This document shows positions 43,045 to 53,609 of a stretch of 64,000 nt of DNA, piece by piece. The stretch's first letter is position 1, and every line of letters begins with the position of its first letter. Under the pieces are notes generated by a model. The model saw only the letters and a program-made list of their open reading frames with translations. It did not search any database and was not told the origin of the DNA. The stretch spans positions 7,623,431 to 7,687,430 of the forward strand of contig NC_088322.1 in assembly GCF_910592395.1 (NCBI RefSeq), read 5' to 3'. A program made the translations under genes and the position numbers. Source of the stretch: Lineus longissimus (Eukaryota; Nemertea; Pilidiophora; Heteronemertea; Lineidae).

Positions 43045-45141
43045 ATGGCGTCTGCCAGCAGCTTGCTGAGTGAAGAGTTCAAATGTCCGATCCATCTGTA
43101 CGAGCTTGTTGACCCCAAGATCATGGGGCCATGTTTCCATACCGCGTGTCTAGAATGTGTCTCAGGCCTCGTCCGGGCAAGTGATAGAAGGGGCGTCTTT
43201 TCCTGCCCCGTTTGTCGTGAAGACTGTCGCATACCAGCGGGGGGAGTCCAGAACTTAAAAGATAACTTCCATTTGAAATCCATCATGGACAGATACCGAA
43301 ACGTACAAGAAAATACCGCAGGTATCAAATGTATCGCATGTGGAAATGCTGCCTCCCACTTCTGCAAGAAGTGCGAGAACATCTATCTGTGTCCGTCCTG
43401 CTCGAGGAAGCATGACCTGAACCCAGAGACCGCCGATCACCAATTGATCGGCATCTGCAAGGAACACGGCAAAACGCTGAGTAAGTTTTGCAGAGGTTGC
43501 AACCAGGCGATTTGCAGTGTTTGCCGTATATCCACACATTCTGGCAGTGGGAACCATGATGTGACGTCACACGAGGAGGTTGTTGATGAAGCAACGACAA
43601 GAGTGGCAGACGAGGTTGTGACACTTGAGGGAAAGCTTATGAAGAAGGAACAACACCAAAATGCCCTTCAACAGATACACGATTCAGCAATCGAAAAGAT
43701 TGAGTCCGATCTTGGTAAACTCGCGGAAAAGACGGATTCGGTCATTGCCATTTATGACAGGAAACACGAGGAACTTTCCATCAAACGTCGTAATCTTCAG
43801 GAGCAGTTAAACGCAGTTGAGGAAAGCCTTAGCGAAACTGAAAAGAAGAGGACAGATGTCCAAAACACGAATGAAGAATACTGCCTAGTCCTTCGAAACC
43901 AACGAAATATCCACTTGGCCAAACTGAAGACGTTATTGGCACAGCACGCGAAAGGCATGGCGGAGGTACAAACAACGATTGATCTAGCGCACACTGTGAC
44001 ATCACGTCAACGAGTGCTTGATGACAAGACAGTCCCCAATCTGGTACACGTCAGTGATGACCTACAGAAACTGTCCATTGTAGCTGAGCATGGAGATGAT
44101 GTGAATTCATTCTTACATATAGAGAGTAGAATGGTGAGATTTGTACTTGGTGATGATCAGATGGAGATTGGTCACCTAGGTGGGGAAATTCAGATGCCGG
44201 AATACACATCTGTAGAAAAGGTTACTGACCTGTCCTTCCCACCAGATCTTCCTTGTCATAGGGTACGTCGCCTAAAACATTATGATGATGGTCGTGTGGT
44301 TTCGTTGTATCAGACTGGAGAAGGGAGGACGATTTGCTTGCATGATACAACATCGCCAGGTAAAAGCTCGGTGACTATCAAGAGAGATATTGAGCCAGCA
44401 GTAGATATGACCATCACATCCACAGGAGAGGTAATGGTGTTAAGACGGACCGAGCCTGCCATTCAGGCCATTGATATTAACACTGGTACATTATCGGACA
44501 TCCGTGTATGCTTTGGTGATAAATTGGTCAGAAAGAATCGGGGCATTGAAACAGACGACGAAGGCAACATGTTTGTATTGAATGGCGGTCCTTACGAAAC
44601 CAATTCTCATCTTCTTGTCTTCAATACTGAAGGAAACCTCATCCATAACGTTCAGATTCATGGCTTCGCAATGAGAGCGACGTATAGCAGATCAAGGAAA
44701 AAATTGTATGCGGCTACATTAATAAACAAGATCGTGAGGTATCGATGGAGTGGATCAATGCTCGTGCAGTTGTCATCATTGTCACATGGAGTGGAGGGTT
44801 TTGATTGCGTCGATATTTGTACTGGAAGTGCCGGCGAGGTGTTTGTTTCTGGTCTTATGAAAGCAAACGATGAGATTAGAATATATCAAGTCTTGGAAGC
44901 GGAGGACAGGAGGGAAGAACAGGAATGTGGTACTGAACCTGCTTCTGTCGCGCAGAGTGGAAATGACAGCAGCCAAAATGTCTCGGATGAAGCTAACGAA
45001 GCAGTGAATATGATCAGAATTAACTTCAGTGACAATACCCTGAGACGGAGTCGTATAACCCCCCCGTCTATCAGTATGAGGGACAACACATTAGTCCTGG
45101 GGTACGACACGAAAATAGAAGTATTCAAACTTATATCATAA
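43045..45141 (+). CDS. TRIM-type protein: RING, two B-boxes, coiled coil, propeller-like C-terminus
   Basis: 698 aa, one coding exon. The start is the ATG at 43045 (aagATGG), just after a 5' UTR acceptor. The longer frame upstream opens with TTG and crosses the intron end, so it is rejected. The RING has C14-x2-H17, C30-x-H32-x2-C35-x2-C38 and C54-x2-C57; residue 17 is His where Cys is usual. B-box 1 uses C96, C99, C107, C110, C116, C119, H123 and H132. B-box 2 uses C138, H141, C149, C152, C157, C160, H165 and H171. A coiled coil spans ~185-340. Residues ~395-640 look like repeating beta strands of an NHL-like propeller, with no PRY-SPRY. Related TRIM proteins are E3 ubiquitin ligases. An acidic, Ser-rich insert (~650-680) precedes the last strand. 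It resembles the expanded invertebrate TRIM2/3/56-like group; a one-to-one name is not justified. Confidence 0.9.
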   Translation: MASASSLLSEEFKCPIHLYELVDPKIMGPCFHTACLECVSGLVRASDRRGVFSCPVCREDCRIPAGGVQNLKDNFHLKSIMDRYRNVQENTAGIKCIACGNAASHFCKKCENIYLCPSCSRKHDLNPETADHQLIGICKEHGKTLSKFCRGCNQAICSVCRISTHSGSGNHDVTSHEEVVDEATTRVADEVVTLEGKLMKKEQHQNALQQIHDSAIEKIESDLGKLAEKTDSVIAIYDRKHEELSIKRRNLQEQLNAVEESLSETEKKRTDVQNTNEEYCLVLRNQRNIHLAKLKTLLAQHAKGMAEVQTTIDLAHTVTSRQRVLDDKTVPNLVHVSDDLQKLSIVAEHGDDVNSFLHIESRMVRFVLGDDQMEIGHLGGEIQMPEYTSVEKVTDLSFPPDLPCHRVRRLKHYDDGRVVSLYQTGEGRTICLHDTTSPGKSSVTIKRDIEPAVDMTITSTGEVMVLRRTEPAIQAIDINTGTLSDIRVCFGDKLVRKNRGIETDDEGNMFVLNGGPYETNSHLLVFNTEGNLIHNVQIHGFAMRATYSRSRKKLYAATLINKIVRYRWSGSMLVQLSSLSHGVEGFDCVDICTGSAGEVFVSGLMKANDEIRIYQVLEAEDRREEQECGTEPASVAQSGNDSSQNVSDEANEAVNMIRINFSDNTLRRSRITPPSISMRDNTLVLGYDTKIEVFKLIS

Positions 45142-45799
45142 ACTCCTACAGTGACCCAAACTGTGACAAACAGCAGTTCTTTAGATGCTGGTCAGGAAGC
45201 AAACGAAAATTTCAAAATTGGTTAGGATTAACACTGATGACAAGAGTTCAAGGCTAATAAGCGACCTGCTACAAAAAATGTTAGCTCACCTTATACTGCG
45301 CGTATCAAAAAAAGGTAATCCGATTTCAGAGGGTTAATATGCCAAGGTTATTGATTTTGACAATTTACATTATTTTGGTTACCTTTCCATTGGTACCTTT
45401 CTTACATCACTTATGTTACAAATGACCGAGTACAGTTTGGGAAATCCATGAAAAATGGACACATTGATTATGAAAGGCTTTTTAGCTGGTTCAGTAACCA
45501 TCGATTACAATATCATCTTCTGCCTGGCATTTTGCCAGGAGGCTGGCGTTTGCCAGAAGGCCTCAATCTTGTCATCAGGGGACTACCTGATTAGTTATTC
45601 AAAATGGCTGCACAGTAATCCCTGGTAACTCGCCTACGTCAGAGTACCATGGGACACCCGGATCACGTGGTAAGTATGACCTGTGACCCGTCAATTTGTC
45701 CGTTACATGTCACTATGAATCCTACATGACATATCTATCCAACAGCCGTATGAGTGTAATAAGTGACATGTCCAGTTACATGACGGTGTCAATCACCCC

Positions 45800-45805
45800 A
45801 ATAAA
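45800..45805 (+). terminator. Polyadenylation signal AATAAA of the TRIM gene
   Basis: First AATAAA downstream of the TRIM stop codon, giving a ~680-nt 3' UTR. No competing AATAAA lies between. Confidence 0.5.
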
Positions 45806-45819
45806 GGTATTTTTGGTGT

Positions 45820-46587
45820 GCAATTATTTGAATACTAGCATATTATGTTAACTAGCCTTTGCTTGTTAACACAGGGCCCAATATCATGGCTTATTTAAAG
45901 GTGGAGCATGCTTTTCAGTATGCATTAAACGGTGTTTAAAAGATATCACCTTTTGCTCTTTGTTAATATAGTCAATGTATTTTTCTGATCTGAATTCAAA
46001 ATGACTATCATAAGCAAGCCACGAGAGCCAATCAAGCGAACCGAGTCATTCGCTATAAGCATGGCATCCAGTGGATGACTAGCAGAGTCTTTCAAGTACT
46101 CTAGTTTCTCACTCCTAACGTCCTACACATTTCTAGGCCCGTAATGGGGTAATTTTTAGGCCTTCTATAATCATCTAGAATTTGAATGTGAATAGCAAGA
46201 GCTGTGAGGGGAATGTAAATGGGGTTTAGATATTGATCACGGCCTACCGTGGCATTGCCATTGACGCTGCTGATCAATCAAGTAAAGGCCTGAAGAAACT
46301 TACTCCCGTCGTGGGCCTACCAAAATGTACACATACACTGGCTTACTACAGTGAATGTTCGGCTTGCGAAACTAGTAATGAGGCCTACTTATATCTGTAA
46401 TTATTATTTCTGTGTTTCTCTCTAGCCCTGGTGAACCCAGACACCCAGTATCGTTAACCGTTATAAGTTTCAACACCTTCCTTCTTAATTGCTCCTTTCC
46501 CTTGTTTTATAATCTTTATCTCTTAAGCTGTTTGACCCCTTTTATGATCTTCCTGATTAGCAGCTGGTTACTAGGCCCCTTCCGTAG
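45820..46587. other. Intergenic, no recognisable feature
   Basis: I see no exon pattern, RNA gene or clear repeat edge between the TRIM 3' end and the duplicated block starting near 46588. Confidence 0.35.
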
Positions 46588-46748
46588 GCCCTGTCTGATA
46601 ATCTTGTATTGATACAGCTGTATGCTGATTGGTTGTTTCTTTAATTACTGAGTGGTAGTTGGCTCAGAGCCTGATATTTGGGCTAGGCTATTTACCCATT
46701 AGGGGTGCGTGTAATTAGGTATAAATGATGATGTTTAGATGTTTTTAG
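46588..46748. repeat. Direct repeat copy 1 (pair with 48945-49107)
   Basis: About 160 bases starting ccctgtctgataatcttgta and ending gatgatgtttagatgtttt recur at 48945-49107 with only a handful of differences. The segment has a TATAAA-like run. It could be an LTR fragment or a local duplication. Confidence 0.8.
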
Positions 46749-46755
46749 TAAAGGC

Positions 46756-47573
46756 CTGTGTACACTAGTAAAATATTAGCAACATTTTTACAACATTTTC
46801 AGTTGCAACAAATGTTACAAAAATGTTGCGTAGTGTGTACAGAGCAAAACGCGTCTTACAACATGTTGTAAAATTGTTGCAAATTAAATGCAATGCAATT
46901 CTTTGTTGCATGTTGTAAAAATGTTGCAAACTCTTCAGCCAATCAGAAAAAGGATTTGCGTCATGTGATCTACCTGAGGTCATGTGACTTGAACAAGCGG
47001 CTGGTATAGCAACTCTCAAGTGAGTGTCTTGCTTCGCAATGGGTGGTGAAACCTTTCAAAAAGTTCTTCGAATGCTGTTTCATCCAATCGCAGGGAGTTT
47101 TTGTATGATGGCTTGACAGTCAGCCGCAACTCCTTTAACAGCCAGTGATATGCCCCATGATCCACCCTCATTTTGATCCAGGGCCTGGTACATAGTATAC
47201 TCTCTTTGGTTTATTTCGCGGCCTCTTCCGCCTCTCAACAATGACAGCTAAAATTGCTACAGAAGCACTCAAAACACATCTTCTCTCCTTGGAATCATCC
47301 ACAGGCAGTGATATGCCCCATGATCCACCCTCATTTTGATCCAGGGCCTGGTCCATACTCTCTTTGGTTTATTTCGCCGCCTCTTCCACCTCTCAACAAT
47401 GACAGCTAAAATTGCTGCAGAAGCACTCAAAACACATCTTCTCTCCTTGGAATCATCCATTTTCCCTCCAAATATCTATTTTCCCTTTGTTCCCGCTAAA
47501 AGGTTTGCAACAATTTACCAACATGTTGTAAAATGTTGCTAATTTGTTGCTATTTTCTTGCTAGTGTACACAG
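46756..47573. mobile_element. 818-bp TIR element rich in TTGCAACA
   Basis: ctgtgtacactag (46756-46768) and ctagtgtacacag (47561-47573) are exact complements. Inside, motifs of the type ttgcaacatgttgtaaaa recur in both orientations, so the ends form a long imperfect foldback. It contains a tandem duplication at ~47142-47460. Confidence 0.75.
47142..47460. repeat. ~160-bp tandem duplication inside the 46.8 kb element
   Basis: 'cagtgatatgccccatgatc' to 'ccttggaatcatcca' occurs twice head-to-tail with very few differences. Copy 1 has a short extra 'acatagtat' stretch. Confidence 0.85.
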
Positions 47574-47644
47574 GGTCTTGAAGGGCTTGTTGCTAAATTG
47601 TTGTAAAAATGTTGGTAAAATGTTACAAAAAAATGTTTCACTTT

Positions 47645-48028
47645 TTTTGCTCAAAATGACCAAACATCACCAAAAATTGCAGTCCCAAATTTTTTTTTAT
47701 TTTGAAAATTTTGAAAAATTTTCAACTGACTGACTCAACGTCGTCGTCGTCGTCGTCTTTTAACTTTTTCCTCCCCTCAAAATGAACCAACATCACCAAA
47801 AACTGCAGTCCCAAAAATTTTTGATTTTGAAATTTTTGAAAAATTTTCAACTGACTGAGTGATGAAAAAATTTCAAAGTACAAAATTTTTTTTTTTTTTT
47901 TCTCAAAATGAACCAACATCACTAAAAACTGCATGTCCCAAATTTTTTTTGATTTTGAAAATTTTCAAAAATTTTCAACTGACTGAGTGATGAAAAACAA
48001 TTTTTTTCACTTTTTTTTGGCTCAAAAT
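47645..48028. repeat. ~115-bp degenerate satellite with (GTC)n
   Basis: 'ctcaaaatgaaccaacatca' followed by 'aaaaactgcagtccc' and 'gaaaaattttcaactgactg' recurs at ~47653, 47778, 47907 and 48020, and resumes at 48916 beyond an inserted element. A (GTC)n run sits at ~47738. Confidence 0.75.
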
Positions 48029-48030
48029 TA

Positions 48031-48913
48031 CGGCAGCAGATTAGTGCCATAAAAAATAAAATATTATCTCGTTATTACGAGATCTTTTCTCGTTATCACG
48101 CGATGTTATCTCGTTATTACGAGATCTTTTCTCGTTATTACGCGATGTTATCTCGTTATTACGAGATCTTTTCTCGTTATTACGCGATCTTTTCTCGTTA
48201 TTACGCGATCTTTTCTCGTTATTACGAGATGTTATCTCGATATTACGCGATCTTTTCTCGTTATTACGAGATGTTATCTCGTTATTACGAGATCTTTTCT
48301 CGTTATTACGCGATCTTTTCTCGTTATTACGAGATGTTATCTCGATATTACGCGATCTTTTCTCGTTATTACGAGATGTTATCTCGTTATTACGAGATCT
48401 TTTCTCGTTATTACGAGATGCGAAAGTGCACGCAACATCGAGGATTAAGGTCTCATTAGGGAGGGTTTTTTTTATTCATGCGCGGCCAAGCCCTAACCGT
48501 AGTTCCTAAAATCATTGATTTCTCGGTCCTTACAGTATGTCAGCGTTGATTCAGCAGTTGTTTTGGCAAAGACATGTTTTTTTGGAGCTTCTGAAACCTA
48601 GAGCGCTACTCAATAGGCGACTAACAAGAAACTACGCATTTATACTGTTGTTGCCGACGTATGTGTACACTGAACTTGGGATGTGCGTCGGCCCCGTGTT
48701 GAAATGCCGTCCAGTACGTTGGTGCGTTTTTCGCTGATTTGTGCAAAATTCAACATATCTCAAAAGTTCAATGGTTGACCCTCGATTTTTTTTTGATTTT
48801 TGTGTAGCGTAAGCAACTGTCTTTCATGGGAGAATGGTCTCTGTAAGAATTATTCAGGAAGAAAGAGATAATATTTTATTTTTTATATTTTTTATGGCAC
48901 TAATCTGCTGCCG
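48031..48913. mobile_element. 883-bp TIR element carrying a palindromic 22-bp array
   Basis: cggcagcagattagtgccat plus aaaaaat at 48031 is mirrored exactly at 48913. TA flanks both ends (48029-48030, 48914-48915), suggesting a Tc1/mariner-type insertion into the 115-bp satellite. The 5' third is the CTCGTTATTACGAG array. The remainder (48449-48850) matches, inverted, the element at 49923-50496. Confidence 0.85.
48061..48420. repeat. 22-bp palindromic array, ~16 units
   Basis: Units alternate atctcgttattacgagat and tctcgttattacgcgat joined by ctttt or gtta. Each ATCTCG-TTATTA-CGAGAT can fold on itself. The 118-codon + strand ORF (SRYYE/SRYYA repeats) is a by-product. Confidence 0.9.
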
Positions 48914-48944
48914 TACAAAATGAACCAACATCACTAAAAACTGT

Positions 48945-49107
48945 CCCTGTCTGATAATCTTGTATTAATACAGCTGTATGCTGATTGGTTGTTTCTTTAA
49001 TTACTGAGTGCTAGTTGGCTCAGAGCCTGATATTTGGGCTAGGCTATTTACCTATTAGGGGTGTGTGTAATTAGGTATATAAATGATGATGTTTAGATGT
49101 TTTGAGT
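48945..49107. repeat. Direct repeat copy 2 (pair with 46588-46748)
   Basis: Same ~160 bases as copy 1, in the same orientation, 2.36 kb downstream. Here the sequence continues with 'gtcctggcagatcaagaaag' and an AATAAG, giving it an LTR-like look, but no gag or pol remains between the copies. Confidence 0.8.
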
Positions 49108-49109
49108 AA

Positions 49110-49920
49110 GTCCTGGCAGATCAAGAAAGTCAGCCTTCACACTCTGTAGCTAAATAAGACATTTCTCTTGAAAAGCGCCAGAGCATTTTAATTGACTTCA
49201 CCCTTGACCTTATAGCATGGTAAGATTCTTTTGTATCAACTCTTGTTGATACTTTGTTGTGCACCTCATTTTGTAATGTTTCAGTGTCGGTTGTAGATAA
49301 GAAGTTAGAGTGACGTGGATAATAAATAATGTAAATATATATCTTAGTTTAGTTTAGTCTTTGGGTTCGAGTTCAGAGTTGCGAAGTTTATACAGTGACA
49401 AATATATAAGCCCTTTTACCGCTATGGAAATTATTGATTTTGCATTCAATGTTAAAGCGGCATACTGGCCTCGGATTGTGGTCTTGTGGTATTTTAAGTC
49501 TACCCGAGCGGTCTTGATTTTACAACCAAGGACCACTAGCTCAGTATAAATTCCTTAGTTATGATTCAGCCTAATTTGCATGCTAACGGCAGGGTCTAAC
49601 CACAGGCGAGTGGAAATAAGAGCTTAGACTCTTTCACCAGTCTCCTTCATTCATTACAGAGGTACAATTGTACTTGACGGCATTTCACTCGTCATGAACT
49701 AGATTTTGGGGCGTCGGCTTCCGGTTTCCCCATCGTGTCACGTGTTTTCACATAGATGGGTAACCTCGAGCCAAGTGAATAATCAGGAATACCAGAGCGC
49801 TCGGTTTGGAAAGTGCACAACGGGGGGGGGGGGGGGTGTCAGTCGAGAGGGGGCTATTGAGCTCTTATTTCCACGTGCCTGTGGTGTACCATCTGCATAA
49901 GAATCATTAAATTTACACCT
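49110..49920. other. Intergenic, no gene seen
   Basis: AT-rich sequence with a poly-G run near 49820. Short ORFs on both strands overlap each other and lack splice or coding character. Confidence 0.35.
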
Positions 49921-49922
49921 AT

Positions 49923-50496
49923 GGTCTCGTTAGGGAGTTTTTCCCAAATGTACGCGATGATGACGTGCCCATTAACAGGACGTAACATCTATTTTAAAAT
50001 GCGTTTCCAAAGTGAATGCATGAGGACAACCCATTTGTGTCGTATATCACTGGAAACGCCCGATTCCCCTGATTCTGCAGGATGTTAAATCGGGCATTTT
50101 ATTTCTTTAAATAAATCATAAGCGTCGCATTTGCTCCTAGCTCTGTTCACCATCCCAAATGGCAATATTGCCAATTGGGCCGGACAATCACGAAAAAACC
50201 CAAATATTATACATTTCTTCCTGAATAATTCTTACAGTGACCATTCTCCCATGAAAGACAGTTGGATACGCTGCAAAAAAAATCAAAAACAACAGTAAAA
50301 TGCGTAGTTTCTTGTTAGCCGCCTATTGATTAGCGCTCTAGGTTTCAGTAACTCCAAAAAAACATGTCTTTGCCAAAACAACTGCTGAATCAACACTGAC
50401 ATACTGTGGGGACCGAGAAATCAATGATTTTAGGAACTACTGTGAGGGGGGGGGGGGGCCGCGAATGAATAAAAAAAAAAACTCCCTAATGAGACC
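49923..50496. mobile_element. 574-bp TIR element, inverted relative of 48.4-48.9 kb
   Basis: ggtctcgttagggagttttt at the left and aaaaactccctaatgagacc at the right are complements with one mismatch. TAT flanks both ends. The 3' ~300 bases are the reverse complement of 48449-48850. A poly-G run lies at ~50447. Confidence 0.75.
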
Positions 50497-50507
50497 TATG
50501 TGACCTT

Positions 50508-50870
50508 GAAAATTAGGTCAAATCAAAAACCCGTAAGATATGTGACGCATCCTTGCAAGGAGAACCTACCATAAAAAAATATTGAAAACGAGTCACTCAT
50601 AAGAGAGATATCACACTTTTTAGGTTTCTACTTCTGACCCCCTGGTGGCCAAGAATCAGATCGGACTGAAATTTATTGTCAGAGGCCACCTGACCTGGGC
50701 GGGGGGGGGAGGGGGGGAGGGGGGTCCTGTGTAAGAAGTTTCAAGTTCATAGCTGTAGCGGTTAAGAAACGTGCCCCTCTTTTTGGAACAGGATACAGAC
50801 GACGACATCAGACGACGACGGACGACGGACACAGCGGTGTTGTATAGACTCCCCTACGGCGAGCCAAAAA
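50508..50870 (-). repeat. Inverted relic of the AGCTCACCT/(CGT)n repeat
   Basis: On the - strand it carries (CGTCGTCCGTCGT), 'gggcacgtttcttaac', 'ccaccagggggtcag' and 'tgacctaattttcaaggtca', the same order as the 16.9 kb copy. It contains a G-rich run at 50700-50727 that could form a G-quadruplex. Confidence 0.65.
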
Positions 50871-51282
50871 GAATGGTAGAGCCACGGATGCTCTACCTGC
50901 CTTTTTAGGGCCTAGTCCAGGGTCGTTTCAAGTATAAATGTAATCTATCCGACCGTCTGTAAACGGCATCAACAAAATTAACCTTATTTGAAAATGTAAT
51001 GAATGTTCACTCACCTATTTTACTTAAACTGATTTGCGATATGACCCCATCCTGGCCTTCGTAAACCTTCGCTTTCGGACGTGGAGTCCCAAATTGCGTA
51101 GTCGGGGCTTTGCGGGGGGCCACTCATCCTTAGGCATGCCTGTGAAGTATGACTTGTGCGTGAGTTGGTATCCCCATCTTTTTGAAAAATGTATTATTTG
51201 CAAAGAGACGTCGGCAGACAGAAATTAATCCATCGTCCAGTAAACGAATGTAGCTTTCTGAATTCACTTTGATTTGTTTGTA

Positions 51283-51859
51283 TCAAAACAATGAATGTCG
51301 CAGAGACCGAAACCTTTCAAGCAAAACGGCTGGTTTCATGGAAAAGACGGGAACTTGGAATACATAGCCTTTTTTCGCACACCGTACACCCCCTATCCTT
51401 TGCCAATTTCTAGCAACTTCGTAGTATGAAAAATCCGTCTCATCAGTGAAGACCACGCATGAATACCTGTCATTCCCGTTCGTAGATTCCAATATCTGTT
51501 CGGATACTCCATTTGACCTTGCACAGTTCACAGATAACGCGCATGTAACTGCTCGACGACAATCACTAACCTGATACACTGCCCTTCTCAGATGTTAATT
51601 TGACTGTTGACCTATTTTAGCATCAATTATGAATTGACTCGCGCAAGTCGTATCAGTCGGACATAGCGGCCCAAGTCGTCTGGCACTTGATATTGGACCG
51701 GAATATTCTGTACTCAGTAGTTTGGTAGTTTTCTTTCATGTCTGTCTTATGATCCGCATAAAGTGCATCAGCGAACCGACAAAAAGGGTTAAAATGTAAA
51801 GCAAATATCTCTAGTTCGAAGCCAAAACGGGAAACATGTTTACACTTTATTACGTACAT
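51283..51859 (-). pseudogene. Decayed paralogue fragment of the 55-57 kb gene family
   Basis: The - strand segment near 51830-51730 encodes 'FALHFNPFCRFADALYADHK', which aligns with 'CHLHFNPFDGSLMHFILTQK' of the gene at 55047-56380, and the DNA also aligns (cataaagtgcatcagcgaac versus tataaagtgcatcaacgacc). No upstream homologous exon remains. The adjoining frame 51283-51579 is open but its kinship is uncertain. Confidence 0.5.
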
Positions 51860-52132
51860 TGTATCTCTTGAATAAACCTGTTTATTGATGTTTTATAACC
51901 CTGTTTATTTATGTTTTAATGTTTTTGACAAATCCTTCAAACGTGAAGACCTACCCTTTTTTGCATGCCGACTTACCGGCGGCGAACATCAGTCCTAAGA
52001 TCTCCTCCTATCAAGGAAGGATGTACATGTATATACGCAAAACGATGACGATGGATCGGCATGCCTTTTAAGTGGAATTGCATGAGGTCGAGGGTAAATC
52101 TTCTAGCAGTTATTCAGTCTTTCCTCACGAAC

Positions 52133-52731
52133 GGCTTATTATAAATCGCGAGACGAGAAATCGCGAAATCGCGAGATGAGTAATCATTATTTTCTGCAAC
52201 AAGATTTTCTACTTCCCCGGACCATGACAATTACCATTTCAAATGCTGCTGTCCACTTCTCCATTCAATGATGGTAGGGCCGAAGGCAATACATGCAACT
52301 GCATGTTCATCTTGACCACAAAGGTTTTTGCAACTTATCAAATATATTGTGAGTATAATACCACGAGGTTCAGGATGCTGCATGTATAGTTTATTTTCAC
52401 GTTACGCCTGGCAGCACAAGTCACCATACACATGATTGACCGATATCACAGGGCATGCACCTGGTGAACGTCAGGTCGTCCCTAAAAATAGCGCGGGATA
52501 GTCTGACCATCGAAACTAGGCTATAGATTAGGTTAAATTCCACACATCGCACTGCGGTGTCTATTTCAATGGGCCAATCAAAACAAGGATAGCTCCTACT
52601 ACAGCCTCGGTCTCATGAATGTTCGCCTTTTCAGGTTCCATATTTGCAATACATCCTGTGGCGCATGGTACTCTCACAGAGGTTGGCATCTCGCGATTTC
52701 GCATTCCGCTACTCGCGCTTTATAATAAGCC
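52133..52731. mobile_element. 599-bp TIR element with 'GGCTTATTATAAA' ends
   Basis: Left ggcttattataaatcgcgag and right ctcgcgctttataataagcc match as complements with one mismatch. Similarity continues through 'gcgaaatcgcgagat' for a TIR of ~47 bases. No intact ORF. Confidence 0.75.
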
Positions 52732-53329
52732 ACTTTGAAAGGTGGTCTTCGCCAGAGCCCCAAACGAAAAATACAATTACATCTATCTTAGGGGGACAAC
52801 TTGGGCATGAGTTATGTTTGATTTGTCTTACAAAAATGGCCTCCAGTCGGACCATGTCCATTCCAAACAGGTTAATTGAAAAATTTCGGAAATGCAAGAT
52901 ACAATACACTTAAATCGGGTGTAACAATAGACTTGCCTGGAATTCTCAAGCCATGCCCAAAACTGCCTCGCAACAATCGTTTTATGGACCTGCATTAGAT
53001 TGATACTACAAGTAGTTGCGCATGGTGGCAAGCAATGTCATTATCCTGCTGGCCAAGTAAATATCGTGTCCATAAAACCCCGTAGAAATATTGGCTGCTT
53101 ATATATATGTCGTTGCTGTGGCGGTGGTCATTCTCTTACAGCAGGAGAATTCGTTAGGTTGAGTCGCAACTACACTCTGATGCTCATCACTGTAAATCGG
53201 CCGAAAAGCAGTCAAAACATAGCGTGGTTGTAAGGTCAAAGCACACATCCCTTTACATAAATGTCCTGGGCGATATCCATACTCCAAAACTGCGGCATTC
53301 ACTCCACAAAGGACAGTAATCATGAACGA

Positions 53330-53560
53330 AATGGCCCGTGGGCCATGTGCTTACCTGGATTCTTACAGTAAACAGTAGCAAACAGTAGACAAATTCATTA
53401 TAGCAAAAGGAATATTTTTTGGACTTGACCCCTGTGGCCTTGAAAAGTAGGTCAAATCAAAACTGTAAAAAAATTGCTGTAATAGCACTTGAATGTACCC
53501 ATGATATACAATTTGTGGCAATCGAGCAAGAAGTTGCAACGAGGAATGATATGGGGCTGC
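53330..53560 (-). repeat. Second inverted relic of the AGCTCACCT/(CGT)n repeat
   Basis: On the - strand it reads 'gaccta(c)ttttcaaggcca' and 'ttgccacaaattgtatatca', and ends 'aggtaagcacatggcccacg', matching the 3' half of the 16.9 kb copy. Confidence 0.55.
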
Positions 53561-53609
53561 GAATCGCGTTTTGAGTAGTGTTTACTAGCGTGCCGCTATT
53601 GTCTAACGA

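Noticed and set aside
48061-48420. CRISPR-like repeat array
   Set aside because: The spacers are not unique. The whole 22-bp unit repeats, the genome is eukaryotic, and the array lies inside a TIR element.
48103-48459. 118-codon ORF with SRYYE repeats as a gene
   Set aside because: A by-product of the 22-bp array. It has no splice or promoter context.
46588-49107. Intact LTR retrotransposon
   Set aside because: Direct repeats exist, but there are no gag, protease, RT or integrase frames and no primer-binding site between them.
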